Position numbers and translations under genes: made by a program
Shown here: in pieces, positions 18,745 through 28,036 of the stretch
How positions within the stretch are numbered: position 1 is the stretch's first letter
Layout: every line of letters begins with the position of its first letter
The notes under the pieces: generated by a model
Told to the model about the DNA's origin: nothing
What the model saw: the letters and a program-made list of their open reading frames with translations, nothing else
The model's database searches: none
Source: Chromohalobacter nigrandesensis
GTDB lineage: Bacteria; Pseudomonadota; Gammaproteobacteria; Pseudomonadales; Halomonadaceae
Reading direction: 5' to 3'
DNA: 64,000 nt
Assembly: GCF_023061285.1 (NCBI RefSeq)
Contig: NZ_JAKGAM010000002.1
Location: 124,001-188,000, forward strand

Positions 18745-20031
18745 ATGGATCTGATCGCTACATCCACACTCGACGATCCCTTGGCCGCCGCGCGTGACGC
18801 GACCGCCGACATGCTTCGCCAGCGTCGGCGCACGTATTCGCTGCCGCAACCCTTCTATAACGACCCACGCGTGTTCGCGCTGGATATGCAGGAAATCTTC
18901 ACCCATGAGTGGCTGTTCGTCGGCATGACCTGCGAGCTGCCCGCCAAGGGCAATTACCTGACCGCGCAGATCGGCGACAATCCCATCATCGTGGTGCGTG
19001 GCGATCAGGGCACACTACATGCCTTCCACAACGTGTGCCGGCATCGCGGATCGCGGCTGTGTACGCAGGAGAAAGGCAAGGTCGCCAAGCTGGTCTGCCC
19101 CTATCATCAATGGACCTACGAGCTCGACGGCCGTCTGCTGTTCGCCGGGCAGGACATGGGCGAGAATTTCGATCTTTCCGAACATGGCCTCAAGCCGGTG
19201 GCAGTGAAGAGTGCCGGCGGCTTCATCTTCGTCAGCCTCGCCGAGCAGCCGCCGGCCATCGACGACTTCCTGGCCACGCTGGAGGAGTACCTGGCGCCTT
19301 ACGAGATGGACAACGTCAAGGTCGCGGCGGAATCGAATATCGTCGAGCAGGCCAACTGGAAACTGGTCATCGAGAACAACCGCGAGTGCTATCACTGCAA
19401 CGGCGCCCACCCGGAGCTGCTCAACTCGCTGATCGAGTACGACGACACCGACGACCCACGTGCCACGCCTGCCTATCGCGAACTGGTCGCCCGCCAGCAA
19501 GCGCATTGGGATTGCCAGCAAGTGCCCTGGGCGCTTCAACGGTTCGGCAAGCAAAACCGTCTGACCCGTACACCGATGATCGACGGCGTCGTGTCGATGA
19601 CGATGGACGGCAAACCCGGCTGTGGAAAGCTGATGGGGCGTCTGCAAAGCCCGGACATGGGCTCGCTGCGCATTTTGCACCTGCCCAATTCCTGGAACCA
19701 TTTCATGGGCGATCATGCCGTAGTCTTCCGCGTACTGCCGCTGGGCCCGCAACAAACCCTGGTGACCACCAAGTGGCTGGTCCGCAAGGACGCCCAGGAA
19801 GGCGTCGACTACGACCCAGAGTGGCTACGCAAGGTATGGGACGCCACCAACGATCAGGACCGGCAATTGGCCGAGGAGAACCAGCGCGGCATCAACTCCA
19901 TCGCCTACCAGCCCGGCCCCTACTCCGAGACTTACGAATTCGGCGTGATCGACTTCGTCGACTGGTACAGCGAAACCCTGCTCTCCTACCTGGAATCGGA
20001 AACGCCTTCGTTGCAGGTCGTGCAGGGCTGA
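18745..20031 (+). CDS. gbcA: Glycine betaine monooxygenase, Rieske subunit GbcA
   Basis: A 428-residue Rieske non-haem iron oxygenase that removes one methyl of glycine betaine as formaldehyde, giving dimethylglycine. The Rieske 2Fe-2S ligands are Cys98, His100, Cys118 and His121. The mononuclear iron site lies around ENNRECYHCNGAH, with Glu210, Glu214, His217 and His222. The MEDNV-like bridging segment and C-terminal FGVIDFVDWYSETLLSYLE are also typical. It takes electrons from GbcB. The gene is followed by a strong hairpin and is monocistronic. Confidence 0.94.
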   Translation: MDLIATSTLDDPLAAARDATADMLRQRRRTYSLPQPFYNDPRVFALDMQEIFTHEWLFVGMTCELPAKGNYLTAQIGDNPIIVVRGDQGTLHAFHNVCRHRGSRLCTQEKGKVAKLVCPYHQWTYELDGRLLFAGQDMGENFDLSEHGLKPVAVKSAGGFIFVSLAEQPPAIDDFLATLEEYLAPYEMDNVKVAAESNIVEQANWKLVIENNRECYHCNGAHPELLNSLIEYDDTDDPRATPAYRELVARQQAHWDCQQVPWALQRFGKQNRLTRTPMIDGVVSMTMDGKPGCGKLMGRLQSPDMGSLRILHLPNSWNHFMGDHAVVFRVLPLGPQQTLVTTKWLVRKDAQEGVDYDPEWLRKVWDATNDQDRQLAEENQRGINSIAYQPGPYSETYEFGVIDFVDWYSETLLSYLESETPSLQVVQG

Positions 20032-20062
20032 CCCCCGGCGTCATGTAATAGTATGGCATGCT

Positions 20063-20090
20063 AACGCCGCGCTGAAATCAGCGCGGCGTT
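20063..20090 (+). terminator. Terminator hairpin after gbcA
   Basis: A 13-bp perfect stem (20063-20075 with 20078-20090) and a minimal AA loop, 31 bp after the gbcA stop. The T-run is poor, but the stem is very strong and lies between convergent genes. Confidence 0.75.
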
Positions 20091-20117
20091 GGGCATATTG
20101 GGCGTTAAAGGCTGTGC

Positions 20118-20366
20118 TTATTCGCTCGCCCGCAGGCGAGGCAGTAAATGGGTGTCGATTGCCTGACGAACCGAGGGCAGCATTTCATCGCTGTGCTGCA
20201 ACATGTCGTGAATGGCTTCGGGCAAGCCTTCCACACCGGCTTCGTTGTATTTGCATGCCGCCATACGGGCACAGGTTTCAGGACACGCGCCGTCGGGAAT
20301 GCGCACGCCCAGTGCCTGCAAGCGCTGGCGAAAGTCGTCGCCGTCGATCAGATCCGCGAGCATCAT
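20118..20366 (-). CDS. Small Cys-containing protein of unknown function
   Basis: An 82-residue soluble acidic protein I do not recognise. It has a C-PETC-ARMAAC cluster (three Cys at about residues 28, 32 and 38) and otherwise looks helical. GAGGAGG lies 7 bases before the ATG at 20366, one of the strongest ribosome-binding sites in the window, which supports a real gene. It is downstream of purU on the same strand after a 169-bp gap and beside gbcA, so a link with betaine or one-carbon metabolism is possible. The cysteines could bind metal. Confidence 0.65.
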   Translation of the reverse strand: MMLADLIDGDDFRQRLQALGVRIPDGACPETCARMAACKYNEAGVEGLPEAIHDMLQHSDEMLPSVRQAIDTHLLPRLRASE

Positions 20367-20535
20367 GTCTTTCCCTCCTCGAGTGACCGCGCGCTAGCCA
20401 GTATCGTCTGTCGCGGCCGCAATGGTCGTTGTTGTGGCTTACCACTGGCGCGAACGCTTGTCGCCAGAGACGTTATCCAAAGTTTAGGAGAGCGGGGACA
20501 AAATGCCCGCTCCCGCCATCAGTGTGCAAACATAG

Positions 20536-21402
20536 TCAGTGCGTGAACACCACGGTACGCCTGGCATGCAGAAACACCCGGCGCTCCAGATGTAGCGAGA
20601 CGGCGCGCGCCAGGGTCAGACATTCGACATCGCGCCCCTTGGCCACCAGATCCTCGGGGTCATCGGCATGGCTGACCGGCTCCACGCCCTGGGTGATGAT
20701 CGGCCCTTCGTCGAGATCGTCGTTAATGTAGTGCGCGGTGGCGCCGACCAGCTTGACGCCTTTTTCGAACGCCTGATGATACGGCTTGGCACCCTTGAAG
20801 CCCGGCAACAGCGAGTGGTGGATATTGATCGCGCGGCCGCTCAGCAATTCGCACATCTCGGGTGAGAGCACTTGCATGTAACGCGCCAGGATCACCAGCT
20901 CGGCGCCGGTGGCCTCGATCACTTCGCGAACCCGGGCTTCCTGCTCTGCCTTGGTCTCGGGCGTGATCGGGAAGTGGTGATACACCAGGCCATGCCAGGC
21001 CACCAGCGGTTCGAGATCGGGGTGATTGGAAACCACCGCGCGAATGTCCAGTGGCAGTTGCCCGGTACGATAGCGATACAGCAGGTCATTGAGGCAATGA
21101 TCGGCCTTGGAAACCATGATCACCACCGGCGTGCGGCGCTCGGGCGGCGTCAGCTCGAAATCCATCTCGAATTCCAAGGCGCGAGGCGCGAAGCCGGCCT
21201 TGAAGGCCTCGGCATCGAAGTCGGACGCCTGGGGCCGAAACTCGGTACGGATGAAGAAACGCTCGCCCAGGCGATCGTCGAAGGACTGCTGTTCGGTGAT
21301 GTAGCAACCGCGCTCCTTGAGGAAGCGGGTCACGACATCCACGGTGCCCAGGCGACTGGGACACTGCGCGGCGAGGATCCAGGTATCGTCACTGCGACTC
21401 AT
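20536..21402 (-). CDS. purU: Formyltetrahydrofolate deformylase PurU
   Basis: Hydrolyses 10-formyl-THF to formate and THF, freeing folate when methyl groups from sarcosine load the one-carbon pool. The 288-residue protein has an N-terminal ACT domain (about residues 5-80) and a formyltransferase-like hydrolase domain (about 90-270) with AINIHHSLLPGFKGAKPYHQA and HYINDDLDEGPIITQ, holding the catalytic Asn, His and Asp. The ATG at 21402 gives the usual family length and overlaps the soxG end by 14 bp; an upstream start at 21447 would lengthen the overlap. It is the last gene of the sox operon, as in Pseudomonas. Confidence 0.92.
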   Translation of the reverse strand: MSRSDDTWILAAQCPSRLGTVDVVTRFLKERGCYITEQQSFDDRLGERFFIRTEFRPQASDFDAEAFKAGFAPRALEFEMDFELTPPERRTPVVIMVSKADHCLNDLLYRYRTGQLPLDIRAVVSNHPDLEPLVAWHGLVYHHFPITPETKAEQEARVREVIEATGAELVILARYMQVLSPEMCELLSGRAINIHHSLLPGFKGAKPYHQAFEKGVKLVGATAHYINDDLDEGPIITQGVEPVSHADDPEDLVAKGRDVECLTLARAVSLHLERRVFLHARRTVVFTH

Positions 21403-22063
21403 GGCGGCTTTCTCGGGCGACACCGATGCCATATTCCTCGCCGGCATCCAGCAGCCAGCGATACACGTAGTCGGCGAAACTGCGCCGTACGATGAGTTCC
21501 CAGCGCGACTCGTCAGGGCGACGCAGGATCACGCTGGTCTTGGCGAAGAGCGTGGTCACGCCCTTGCCCACCGTGAAGGCATGCGGATCGACATCATAGA
21601 CCGTCGACTTCATCAGCACTTCGTGCGCCGCTTCCCCAGTGAGTTCGATCAGCGTCTGCCCCGCGCTGACGTCGACGATAGCGACATGCGCCCCGCCGAG
21701 CTGCGCGCGCAGCCGCGTCTCGAGGCCGAAGGTCTCATCGCCGGGCACGATCAGCAGCCACTCGTCGGGCGACAGCCATTGCACGGAGCGCTGGCCCTCG
21801 GCGTCTACGTTGAGCGAATTGGGACGCCCGGGCAGGCCGATGCCGAGCACCTCGCGCAATGCCTCGTCGAGAACGATGGCACCGCCGCGCAGGATGAGAT
21901 GCCCCAGGAATGCTCGCTCGCCAATCACCGCACAGCTTTCCTCGCCAGACGCCTCTCCGGGCGCGGGCATACCGCTGCGCTGGTAGGAATACGCCAGCGG
22001 TGATTCGGCGGTGACGGTGGCGTGATCGGCACGGGCGTCGTAGACATGGACCGAGTTAGACAT
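21389..22063 (-). CDS. soxG: Sarcosine oxidase gamma subunit SoxG
   Basis: A 224-residue subunit of heterotetrameric sarcosine oxidase, which turns sarcosine into glycine while giving 5,10-methylene-THF and hydrogen peroxide. Recognisable segments are CAVIGERAFLGHLILRG, WLSPDEWLLIVPGDE, HVAIVDVSAGQTLIELTGEAAHEVL and SVILRRPDESRWELIVRRSFADYVYRWLLDA. The ATG at 22063 has GGGAG upstream and overlaps the end of soxA by 8 bp, showing translational coupling. An in-frame start at 22237 lies inside soxA and is rejected. Confidence 0.92.
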   Translation of the reverse strand: MSNSVHVYDARADHATVTAESPLAYSYQRSGMPAPGEASGEESCAVIGERAFLGHLILRGGAIVLDEALREVLGIGLPGRPNSLNVDAEGQRSVQWLSPDEWLLIVPGDETFGLETRLRAQLGGAHVAIVDVSAGQTLIELTGEAAHEVLMKSTVYDVDPHAFTVGKGVTTLFAKTSVILRRPDESRWELIVRRSFADYVYRWLLDAGEEYGIGVARESRHESQ

Positions 22064-25000
22064 GCTGGCGTTCTCCCTTGGGGTCGACGAATTGGGTGCC
22101 GACGATCTCGGCTTCATGCACGCGACCATCGGCCATGGGCAGGTAGACGCTCTCGCCCATGCGCTGGTGCCCGCCCTTGACCACCGCCAGCGCGAAGCCG
22201 CTTTCCAGCGTCGGGCTGTAATAGCTGGAAGTGACATGGCCCACCATGGGCATGGGGATGGCGTGATTCGGCTCGAAGACGATCTGAGCGCCCTCTTCCA
22301 GCACCACGCCCGGGTCCTTGGGTTTGAGGCCGACGAGCTGCTTGCGCCCGTCGCGGCGCGTATCGGAACGCGTCAGCGCCCGCTTGCCGACCCACGGGAA
22401 CGGCTTGTCATAGCCGATGGCCCAGTGCATGCCGAGATCCTCCGGTGTCACCGAGCCATCGGTGTCCTGGCCGACGATGATGAAGCCTTTTTCGGCACGC
22501 AGGACGTGCATGGTTTCCGTGCCATAGGGCGTCAGATCGAAAGCCTCGCCACGGGCGAAAAGCGCGTCCCAGACGTGCATGGCGTAATGCGCCTGAACGT
22601 TGATCTCGAAGGCCAGCTCGCCGGTGAAGGAGATGCGGAACACCCGCGCCGGCACGCCGGCCACATGCCCCTCGCGCCAGTCCATGAACTTGAACGCCTC
22701 GCGGTCGAGGTCGATATCGGTCAAGTCGGTGAGCAGCTTGCGCGCCTCGGGGCCGGTCACGGTCATCGTCGCCCAGTGATCGGTGACCGAGTTGAAGTAC
22801 ACTTCGAGTTCCGGCCATTCGGTCTGGTGCCAGAGTTCGAGCCATTCCAGCACCGGCGCGGCGTTGCCCGTGGTGGTGGTCATCAGGAAGTGATTCTCGG
22901 CCAGGCAACTGGTGGTACCGTCATCCATCACCATGCCGTCGTCGCCGCACATCAGTCCGTAGCGCACGCGACCGGGGGCCAGCTTCTGCCACTTGTTGGT
23001 ATAGATGCGCCCCAGGAACTCGCGGGCATCCGGCCCCTGGATATCGATCTTGCCCAGCGTCGAGGCATCGAGGATGCCCACACCTTCGCGGACCGCGCGG
23101 CATTCGCGGGCCACCGCTTCTGCCATGCTCTCGAGCCCGCCATCGGTGCGCTTGCGTGGATAGTACCAGGGGCGTTTCCACTGGCCGACGTCCTCGAACT
23201 CGGCGCCTCGAGCGACATGCCAGGCCTGCATCGGCGTGTAGCGTTCGGGATCGAAGAGCTCGCGGCAGTGGCGACCGACGATGGCACCGAAGGTCACCGG
23301 CGTGTAGTTGGGCCTGAACACCGTTGTGCCGGTTTCGGGAATGCTTTGTCCCAGGCAGCGCGCGGCCACCGCCATGCCGTTGATGTTGCCCAGCTTGCCC
23401 TGGTCGGTGCCGAAGCCCATGGCGGTGTAGCGCTTGACGTGTTCGATGGATTCGAACCCTTCGCGCGTGGCGACATCGATGGCGGCGGCGGTGACGTCAT
23501 TCTGCAGATCGACGAACTGCTTGGGCGCGCGCAGCGTGGCTTTCTCATGCGGTATCTCGAACAGTGCGCAGGCCGAGCCTTCATGGCGCGACGCGACCCG
23601 TGGCAGGTCCGCATCGTCCACGCTGGCGGCGAATCCCAGTGCCGTCGCCGCGTTGGTACCGGCTTCGACGCCGTCCGCCAATACCTCGCCCAGCGGATAG
23701 ACACCACGCGCAGCGCCCGTCGCGGCGACGCCCGCCACGGTCGAAGGCACGAAGCCGATGATGGCATCGTTCCATACCGGACGCGCGCCGGTATGCGAAG
23801 CCAGATGGATCACCGGGCTGTAGCCGCCGGAGCTGGCGATGGTATCGCACGCGAGCGTTTCGACCTTTCCGGTGACCTTGAAGGCGTCCACGTCGATGGC
23901 CGCCACGCGTGCCGCCGAGACGCGCTGTTCGCCCTTGGCCTCGAGCACGGCGCTGCCGGTGATGACACGAATGCCCGCCGCCTTGGCCTGCGCAACGAGA
24001 TCGCCTTCCGGCGCGGTGCGGGCATCGACGATGGCGACCACCTCGCGGCCCGCCTCCTTCCAGTCGAGAGCCGCGCGATAAGCATGGTCGTTGCTGGTGG
24101 AGAGTACCAGCTTGTGGCCGGGCGCCACGCCGTAGCGGCGAATGTAGGTCGACACCGCCCCCGCCAGCAGGTTGCCAGGGACGTCGTTGTTGGCATACAC
24201 CAGCGGACGTTCATGAGCGCCGGTCGCCAGGATCACCTGGCCGGCACGCACCCGGTGCAGACGTGAGCGCGGCTGGCGATGACCGGCCTGAGACGGCGCA
24301 CTATCGCCCAGATGCTCGGTGCGGCGTTCGTGGAGCGTCACGAAGTGATGATCGTGATAACCATGCGCGGTGGTACGCGGCAGCAAGGTGACGTTGTCAT
24401 GTTCCGCCAGCGCCGCCAGCGTCGTCTTCAGCCATTGAGCGGCGGGTTGATCGTCCAGCGTTTCGCGCGTGTCGAGCAGCGAGCCGCCCATCGTCTCCTG
24501 TTCATCGCACAGGAGCACCCGTGCCCCGGCACGCGCCGCCGTCAACGCCGCGCTCAAGCCCGCGGGGCCGGCACCGACGACGAGCAGGTCACAATGCCGA
24601 TGCATGTGATCGTAGATATCAGGATCGGGCTGTGTCGGGCTGCGCCCCAAACCGGCGGTCTTGCGGATGTATTTTTCGTAGGTCATCCACATCGAGGCCG
24701 GCGCCATGAAGGTCTTGTAATAAAACCCCGGCGGCATGAACGGGCCGCCCAACTTGCCGATCCAGCGCATCATGTCGCGCTGCGCGTCGGGCCAACCGTT
24801 GGTGCTACGCGCGACCAGACCGTCGTACAGCGCCTGCTGGGTCGCACGCACATTGGGCACCTGGGTCGCCTCCGTCGCGCCCAGTTGAACCACCGCGTTG
24901 GGTTCTTCCGCACCGGCGGCGACGATGCCACGCGGGCGCGAGTACTTGAAGCTGCGATTGACCAGGTCCACGCCATTGGCCAGCAAGGCCGAGGCCAGGG

Positions 25001-25115
25001 TGTCGCCGGGATGGCCGGTATAGGAGCGGCCATTGAAGGTAAACGTCAACGCCTGCGTGCGGTCGACCTGGCCGCCTTGCGTCAGGCGATTGGGCTGTGA
25101 TGCTGACTGGCTCAT
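22056..25115 (-). CDS. soxA: Sarcosine oxidase alpha subunit SoxA
   Basis: The 1019-residue large subunit. An N-terminal 2Fe-2S-like (Fer2_4) domain (about residues 20-110, with GHPGDTLASALLANG and FKYSRPRGIVAAG) lacks the ferredoxin cysteines, as usual in this family. A dinucleotide-binding domain follows (LLVVGAGPAGLSAA, glycines at 181-186), binding NAD. The C-terminal third (about 610-1000) is an aminomethyltransferase (GcvT-like) domain that holds THF and collects the methylene group. It overlaps soxD by 4 bp (ATGA) and soxG by 8 bp. Confidence 0.94.
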   Translation of the reverse strand: MSQSASQPNRLTQGGQVDRTQALTFTFNGRSYTGHPGDTLASALLANGVDLVNRSFKYSRPRGIVAAGAEEPNAVVQLGATEATQVPNVRATQQALYDGLVARSTNGWPDAQRDMMRWIGKLGGPFMPPGFYYKTFMAPASMWMTYEKYIRKTAGLGRSPTQPDPDIYDHMHRHCDLLVVGAGPAGLSAALTAARAGARVLLCDEQETMGGSLLDTRETLDDQPAAQWLKTTLAALAEHDNVTLLPRTTAHGYHDHHFVTLHERRTEHLGDSAPSQAGHRQPRSRLHRVRAGQVILATGAHERPLVYANNDVPGNLLAGAVSTYIRRYGVAPGHKLVLSTSNDHAYRAALDWKEAGREVVAIVDARTAPEGDLVAQAKAAGIRVITGSAVLEAKGEQRVSAARVAAIDVDAFKVTGKVETLACDTIASSGGYSPVIHLASHTGARPVWNDAIIGFVPSTVAGVAATGAARGVYPLGEVLADGVEAGTNAATALGFAASVDDADLPRVASRHEGSACALFEIPHEKATLRAPKQFVDLQNDVTAAAIDVATREGFESIEHVKRYTAMGFGTDQGKLGNINGMAVAARCLGQSIPETGTTVFRPNYTPVTFGAIVGRHCRELFDPERYTPMQAWHVARGAEFEDVGQWKRPWYYPRKRTDGGLESMAEAVARECRAVREGVGILDASTLGKIDIQGPDAREFLGRIYTNKWQKLAPGRVRYGLMCGDDGMVMDDGTTSCLAENHFLMTTTTGNAAPVLEWLELWHQTEWPELEVYFNSVTDHWATMTVTGPEARKLLTDLTDIDLDREAFKFMDWREGHVAGVPARVFRISFTGELAFEINVQAHYAMHVWDALFARGEAFDLTPYGTETMHVLRAEKGFIIVGQDTDGSVTPEDLGMHWAIGYDKPFPWVGKRALTRSDTRRDGRKQLVGLKPKDPGVVLEEGAQIVFEPNHAIPMPMVGHVTSSYYSPTLESGFALAVVKGGHQRMGESVYLPMADGRVHEAEIVGTQFVDPKGERQHV

Positions 25116-25522
25116 GCCTGCGCTCCCTTGATCGACGCCACGGCGGCGTCGCTGGCACCCACGGTTTGCTGGCCGCCCTCGGCGACCTGCGCGCTATCAG
25201 TTTTTTCCTCACGCGCGGTTTTTTCCTCACGCGCCAGATGCTCGGCAGTGATCGTCGGCTGTTCGCCCATCTTGTAGGTCTCGAGAATCTCGTAACTCAC
25301 GGTATTGCGTGTGATATTGAAGAACTTGCGGCAGCCCACCGCGTGCAGCCACATCTCGTGATGGATGCCGCGCGGGTTGTCGCGGAAGAACAGATAATCG
25401 CCCCACTCTTCGTCATTGCAGGCATCCGGCTCCTCGGGTCTGGCGATATGCGCCTGGCCCTTGGGGTGGAATTCCTCTTCCTCGCGCAATTCTTCGCAGT
25501 AGGGGCAGTAGATATGGAACAT
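25112..25522 (-). CDS. soxD: Sarcosine oxidase delta subunit SoxD, extended
   Basis: A zinc-binding small subunit that bridges the complex. MFHIYCPYCEELREEEEF places Cys6 and Cys9, and GIHHEMWLHAVGCRKFFNI supplies the other ligands. The family is normally near 100 residues; this one has 136, with a C-terminal tail rich in Ala, Glu and Thr after about residue 90. The tail contains an exact duplication of AREEKT, caused by an 18-bp tandem repeat at 25201-25236. It starts 176 bp after the soxB stop and overlaps soxA by 4 bp. Confidence 0.92.
   Translation of the reverse strand: MFHIYCPYCEELREEEEFHPKGQAHIARPEEPDACNDEEWGDYLFFRDNPRGIHHEMWLHAVGCRKFFNITRNTVSYEILETYKMGEQPTITAEHLAREEKTAREEKTDSAQVAEGGQQTVGASDAAVASIKGAQA
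25201..25236. repeat. 18-bp tandem duplication inside soxD
   Basis: Two head-to-tail 18-bp units (25201-25218 and 25219-25236, differing only at the last two bases) encode the duplicated AREEKT hexapeptide in the SoxD tail. In-frame slippage during replication is the likely origin. Confidence 0.85.
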
Positions 25523-25698
25523 GGTGGCTCTCCCTTGGAGCGTCTTTCACGATACGGCGACGATAAGCTTTTTCGCTGGCAGGGCTACGCGAGGGCGCTG
25601 TAACCCCTTCCATGGGCGCTACTTTTGCCTTCCATGGCAAAAGACCCTCGCACCGCCCTGCCACCGGCGCTCATCTCGAGGAATAAACAATCGCGCAT

Positions 25699-26949
25699 TC
25701 AATGGGCCACCCCGGCCGCGCCGTGTTCGTCGATCAGTGCTCCGCTGTGGAAGCGGTCGATGGAAAACGGCGCGGCGATGGGATGCATCTCGCCCTTGGC
25801 CAGGCTTGCGGCGAACACATGCCCCGACCCCGGCGTCGCCTTGAAACCGCCCGTTCCCCAGCCGCAGTTGAAGTAGAGCCCCTTGACCTTGGTCTTGGAG
25901 ATGATCGGACAGGCATCCGGGCAGGTATCGACGATGCCGCCCCACTGACGGTTCATGCGTACGCGCGAGAAGATCGGAAACATCTCGACGATGGCCTGCA
26001 AGGTGTGCTCGACGGTGGGATAGCTGCCCCGCTGACCGTAGCCGTTGTAGCCGTCGATTCCCGCGCCGATGACCAGATCGCCCTTATCCGACTGGCTGAT
26101 ATAACCGTGTACGTGATTGGACATCACCACGGTATCCAGCACCGGCTTGAGGGGCTCGGAGACCAACGCCTGCAGTGGGTGCGATTCCAGCGGTAGATTG
26201 AAACCGGCCATGCGCGCCAGCACGCTGGAATTGCCCGCCGTCACGCAGCCCACGGTCTTGGCCTCGATATCGCCGCGATTGGTATGCACGCCCTGGATCT
26301 GCCCGTCGCGAATCTTGAAGCCGGTGACCTCGGTGTTCTGCAGCAGATCGACGCCCAGCGCGTCGGCGGCGCGAGCGTAGCCCCAGGCCACGGCGTCGTG
26401 GCGGGCCACACCGGCGCGCGGTTGCCAGGAAGCGCCCATGACCGGATACCGAGCACGTTTAGAGCAATCCATGATCGGCACCAACGACTGCACGCCTTCG
26501 GCGTCGAGCACTTCACCGTCGATGCCGTTGAGGCGATTGGCGTTGACCCGGCGCTGAATGTCACGCATGTCCTGCAGCGTATGACCCAGGTTGAGCACCC
26601 CACGCTGGGAGAACATGACGTTGTAGTTGATGTCCTGGGAGAGACCCTCCCACAGCTTCATGGCATGCTCGTAGAGCGCCGCCGATTCATCCCAAAGATA
26701 GTTGGAGCGCACGATGGTGGTGTTGCGCGCGGTATTGCCGCCCCCCAACCAGCCCTTTTCCACCACCGCCACATTGGTGATGCCGTGCTCCTTGGCCAGA
26801 TAGTAAGCGGTCGCCAAGCCATGCCCGCCGCCACCGACGATAATCACGTCGTAGCGCGGCTTGGGCGTGGGATTGCGCCACTGACGTTGCCAATCCTCGT
26901 GGTGACGCAGCGCGTGCTTGACGAGCCCGAAGCCTGAATAACGTTGCAT
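25699..26949 (-). CDS. soxB: Sarcosine oxidase beta subunit SoxB
   Basis: The 416-residue catalytic subunit that oxidises sarcosine. The N-terminal FAD motif is [20 protein letters not shown] (residues 33-52), followed by [20 protein letters not shown]. His184 in [15 protein letters not shown] is the likely site of the covalent FMN seen in heterotetrameric enzymes. [15 protein letters not shown] near residue 360 completes the flavin site. The ATG at 26949 has GGAGAGAGG upstream and matches family length; an in-frame start at 27051 is rejected. First gene of the sox operon; no glyA lies before it. Confidence 0.94.
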   Translation of the reverse strand: MQRYSGFGLVKHALRHHEDWQRQWRNPTPKPRYDVIIVGGGGHGLATAYYLAKEHGITNVAVVEKGWLGGGNTARNTTIVRSNYLWDESAALYEHAMKLWEGLSQDINYNVMFSQRGVLNLGHTLQDMRDIQRRVNANRLNGIDGEVLDAEGVQSLVPIMDCSKRARYPVMGASWQPRAGVARHDAVAWGYARAADALGVDLLQNTEVTGFKIRDGQIQGVHTNRGDIEAKTVGCVTAGNSSVLARMAGFNLPLESHPLQALVSEPLKPVLDTVVMSNHVHGYISQSDKGDLVIGAGIDGYNGYGQRGSYPTVEHTLQAIVEMFPIFSRVRMNRQWGGIVDTCPDACPIISKTKVKGLYFNCGWGTGGFKATPGSGHVFAASLAKGEMHPIAAPFSIDRFHSGALIDEHGAAGVAH

Positions 26950-27105
26950 AACCTCTCTCCTGCGCGGCCCCCGTGCTCTGGACTGGCACGACGACGTGTC
27001 TTCACATACCGCGATGGTAGCCCTGTCGCCCCTCCGGCGGAGTGCTTGCAAACGTCATGGCCGGATGCGTTTGCGACACGCCGATGAAGTCCAGCGGTCA
27101 GCGTT

Positions 27106-27903
27106 TCAGCACGACTTCTTCTTGATTGTCGAGGGTGGGTACCCAAAATGCCGGCGAAAGGCGCGAGAGAAAGAAGAGTTATCGGAGAAACCAAGATCCA
27201 TGGCAATGCGCCCTAGCGACAAGCGGGTGGTTTGCAACCATGTCATGGCCCACTGCAAACGTCGCTGCAGCACATATTGTTGCGGAGTTTTTCCGAAGTG
27301 GCGCAGAAACAGCATATGCAGTTGGCTTTGCCCCAAGTGCATAAAATCGGCAAGGGCGGCGTTGGACGGCGGTGTTTCCAAAGAAGCATCGATAAAGGCA
27401 TTGATTTCGTCAAGCGAGAAGCGTCGCTCCCTCGGCAGGGCATTATCACTGCCGAATTCCATCAATTCGTAAACCTGAGTGACGAACATCATGGCGAGCT
27501 GTCGACGCAGCAAATGATGCGGATCATGTGAGCCGAAAAAGCGCAGCTGCTCAACTGCCACGTTGATCGTCGACACCATGACGGGCGGCATCTCGAAAAA
27601 CCCCGAGTTCGAAAAAAGCCTTCCCACAAAGTCGACGCGGCTTGCTTCTTCTAGTGCTGTGAGGCAGCTATCGACGCTACTCAAGTCGACCACGAGTAGC
27701 TCGCTTCTATCATCGCAGCCGGCAAAATGATGGCGGGTATTGGCAGGCACTACTGCCGCCGTTGAGCTACATAGGCGCCGCGACTCGCGATCGAATGCAC
27801 ACTCCATCTCACCACGCCAACCGAGCAACAACTGCGGAAAGTCGTGGCAATGTTCGCCTTGTGTGCGAGCGATATGATTGCGTCGGGCCTGGGTCTGTTG
27901 CAT
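27106..27903 (-). CDS. AraC-family regulator, probably of the hydroxyproline genes
   Basis: A 265-residue regulator with an N-terminal cupin-like sensing domain (HCHDFPQLLLGWRGEMEC, PANTRHHFAG) and a C-terminal AraC DNA-binding domain (about residues 160-262: MHLGQSQLHMLFLRHFGKTPQQYVLQRRL, then LGFSDNSSFSRAFRRHFGYPPS). The ATG at 27903 has GGTGA five bases upstream; a GTG at 27912 is also possible. It is divergent from the OCD-family gene, 133 bp apart, so it likely activates the cassette at 28.0-33.6 kb. The inducer is unknown but may be cis-3-hydroxyproline. Confidence 0.87.
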   Translation of the reverse strand: MQQTQARRNHIARTQGEHCHDFPQLLLGWRGEMECAFDRESRRLCSSTAAVVPANTRHHFAGCDDRSELLVVDLSSVDSCLTALEEASRVDFVGRLFSNSGFFEMPPVMVSTINVAVEQLRFFGSHDPHHLLRRQLAMMFVTQVYELMEFGSDNALPRERRFSLDEINAFIDASLETPPSNAALADFMHLGQSQLHMLFLRHFGKTPQQYVLQRRLQWAMTWLQTTRLSLGRIAMDLGFSDNSSFSRAFRRHFGYPPSTIKKKSC

Positions 27904-28036
27904 AACGGTCACCGAAGAGGCATCAGAGCGGGCATCACACCGGAACTCAAGGCAAAGATTGCGGAGTTCGAGTCAAGCCACTCTGGTTGCAAGCATCATA
28001 GTCTACAGCGATAAACATCACTCACTGGAGACTGTC

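Noticed and set aside
22062-24266. Open plus-strand frame of 734 codons opposite soxA
   Set aside because: It lies wholly antisense to a well-supported sarcosine oxidase subunit, has no family resemblance, and is the type of shadow frame common at this GC content.
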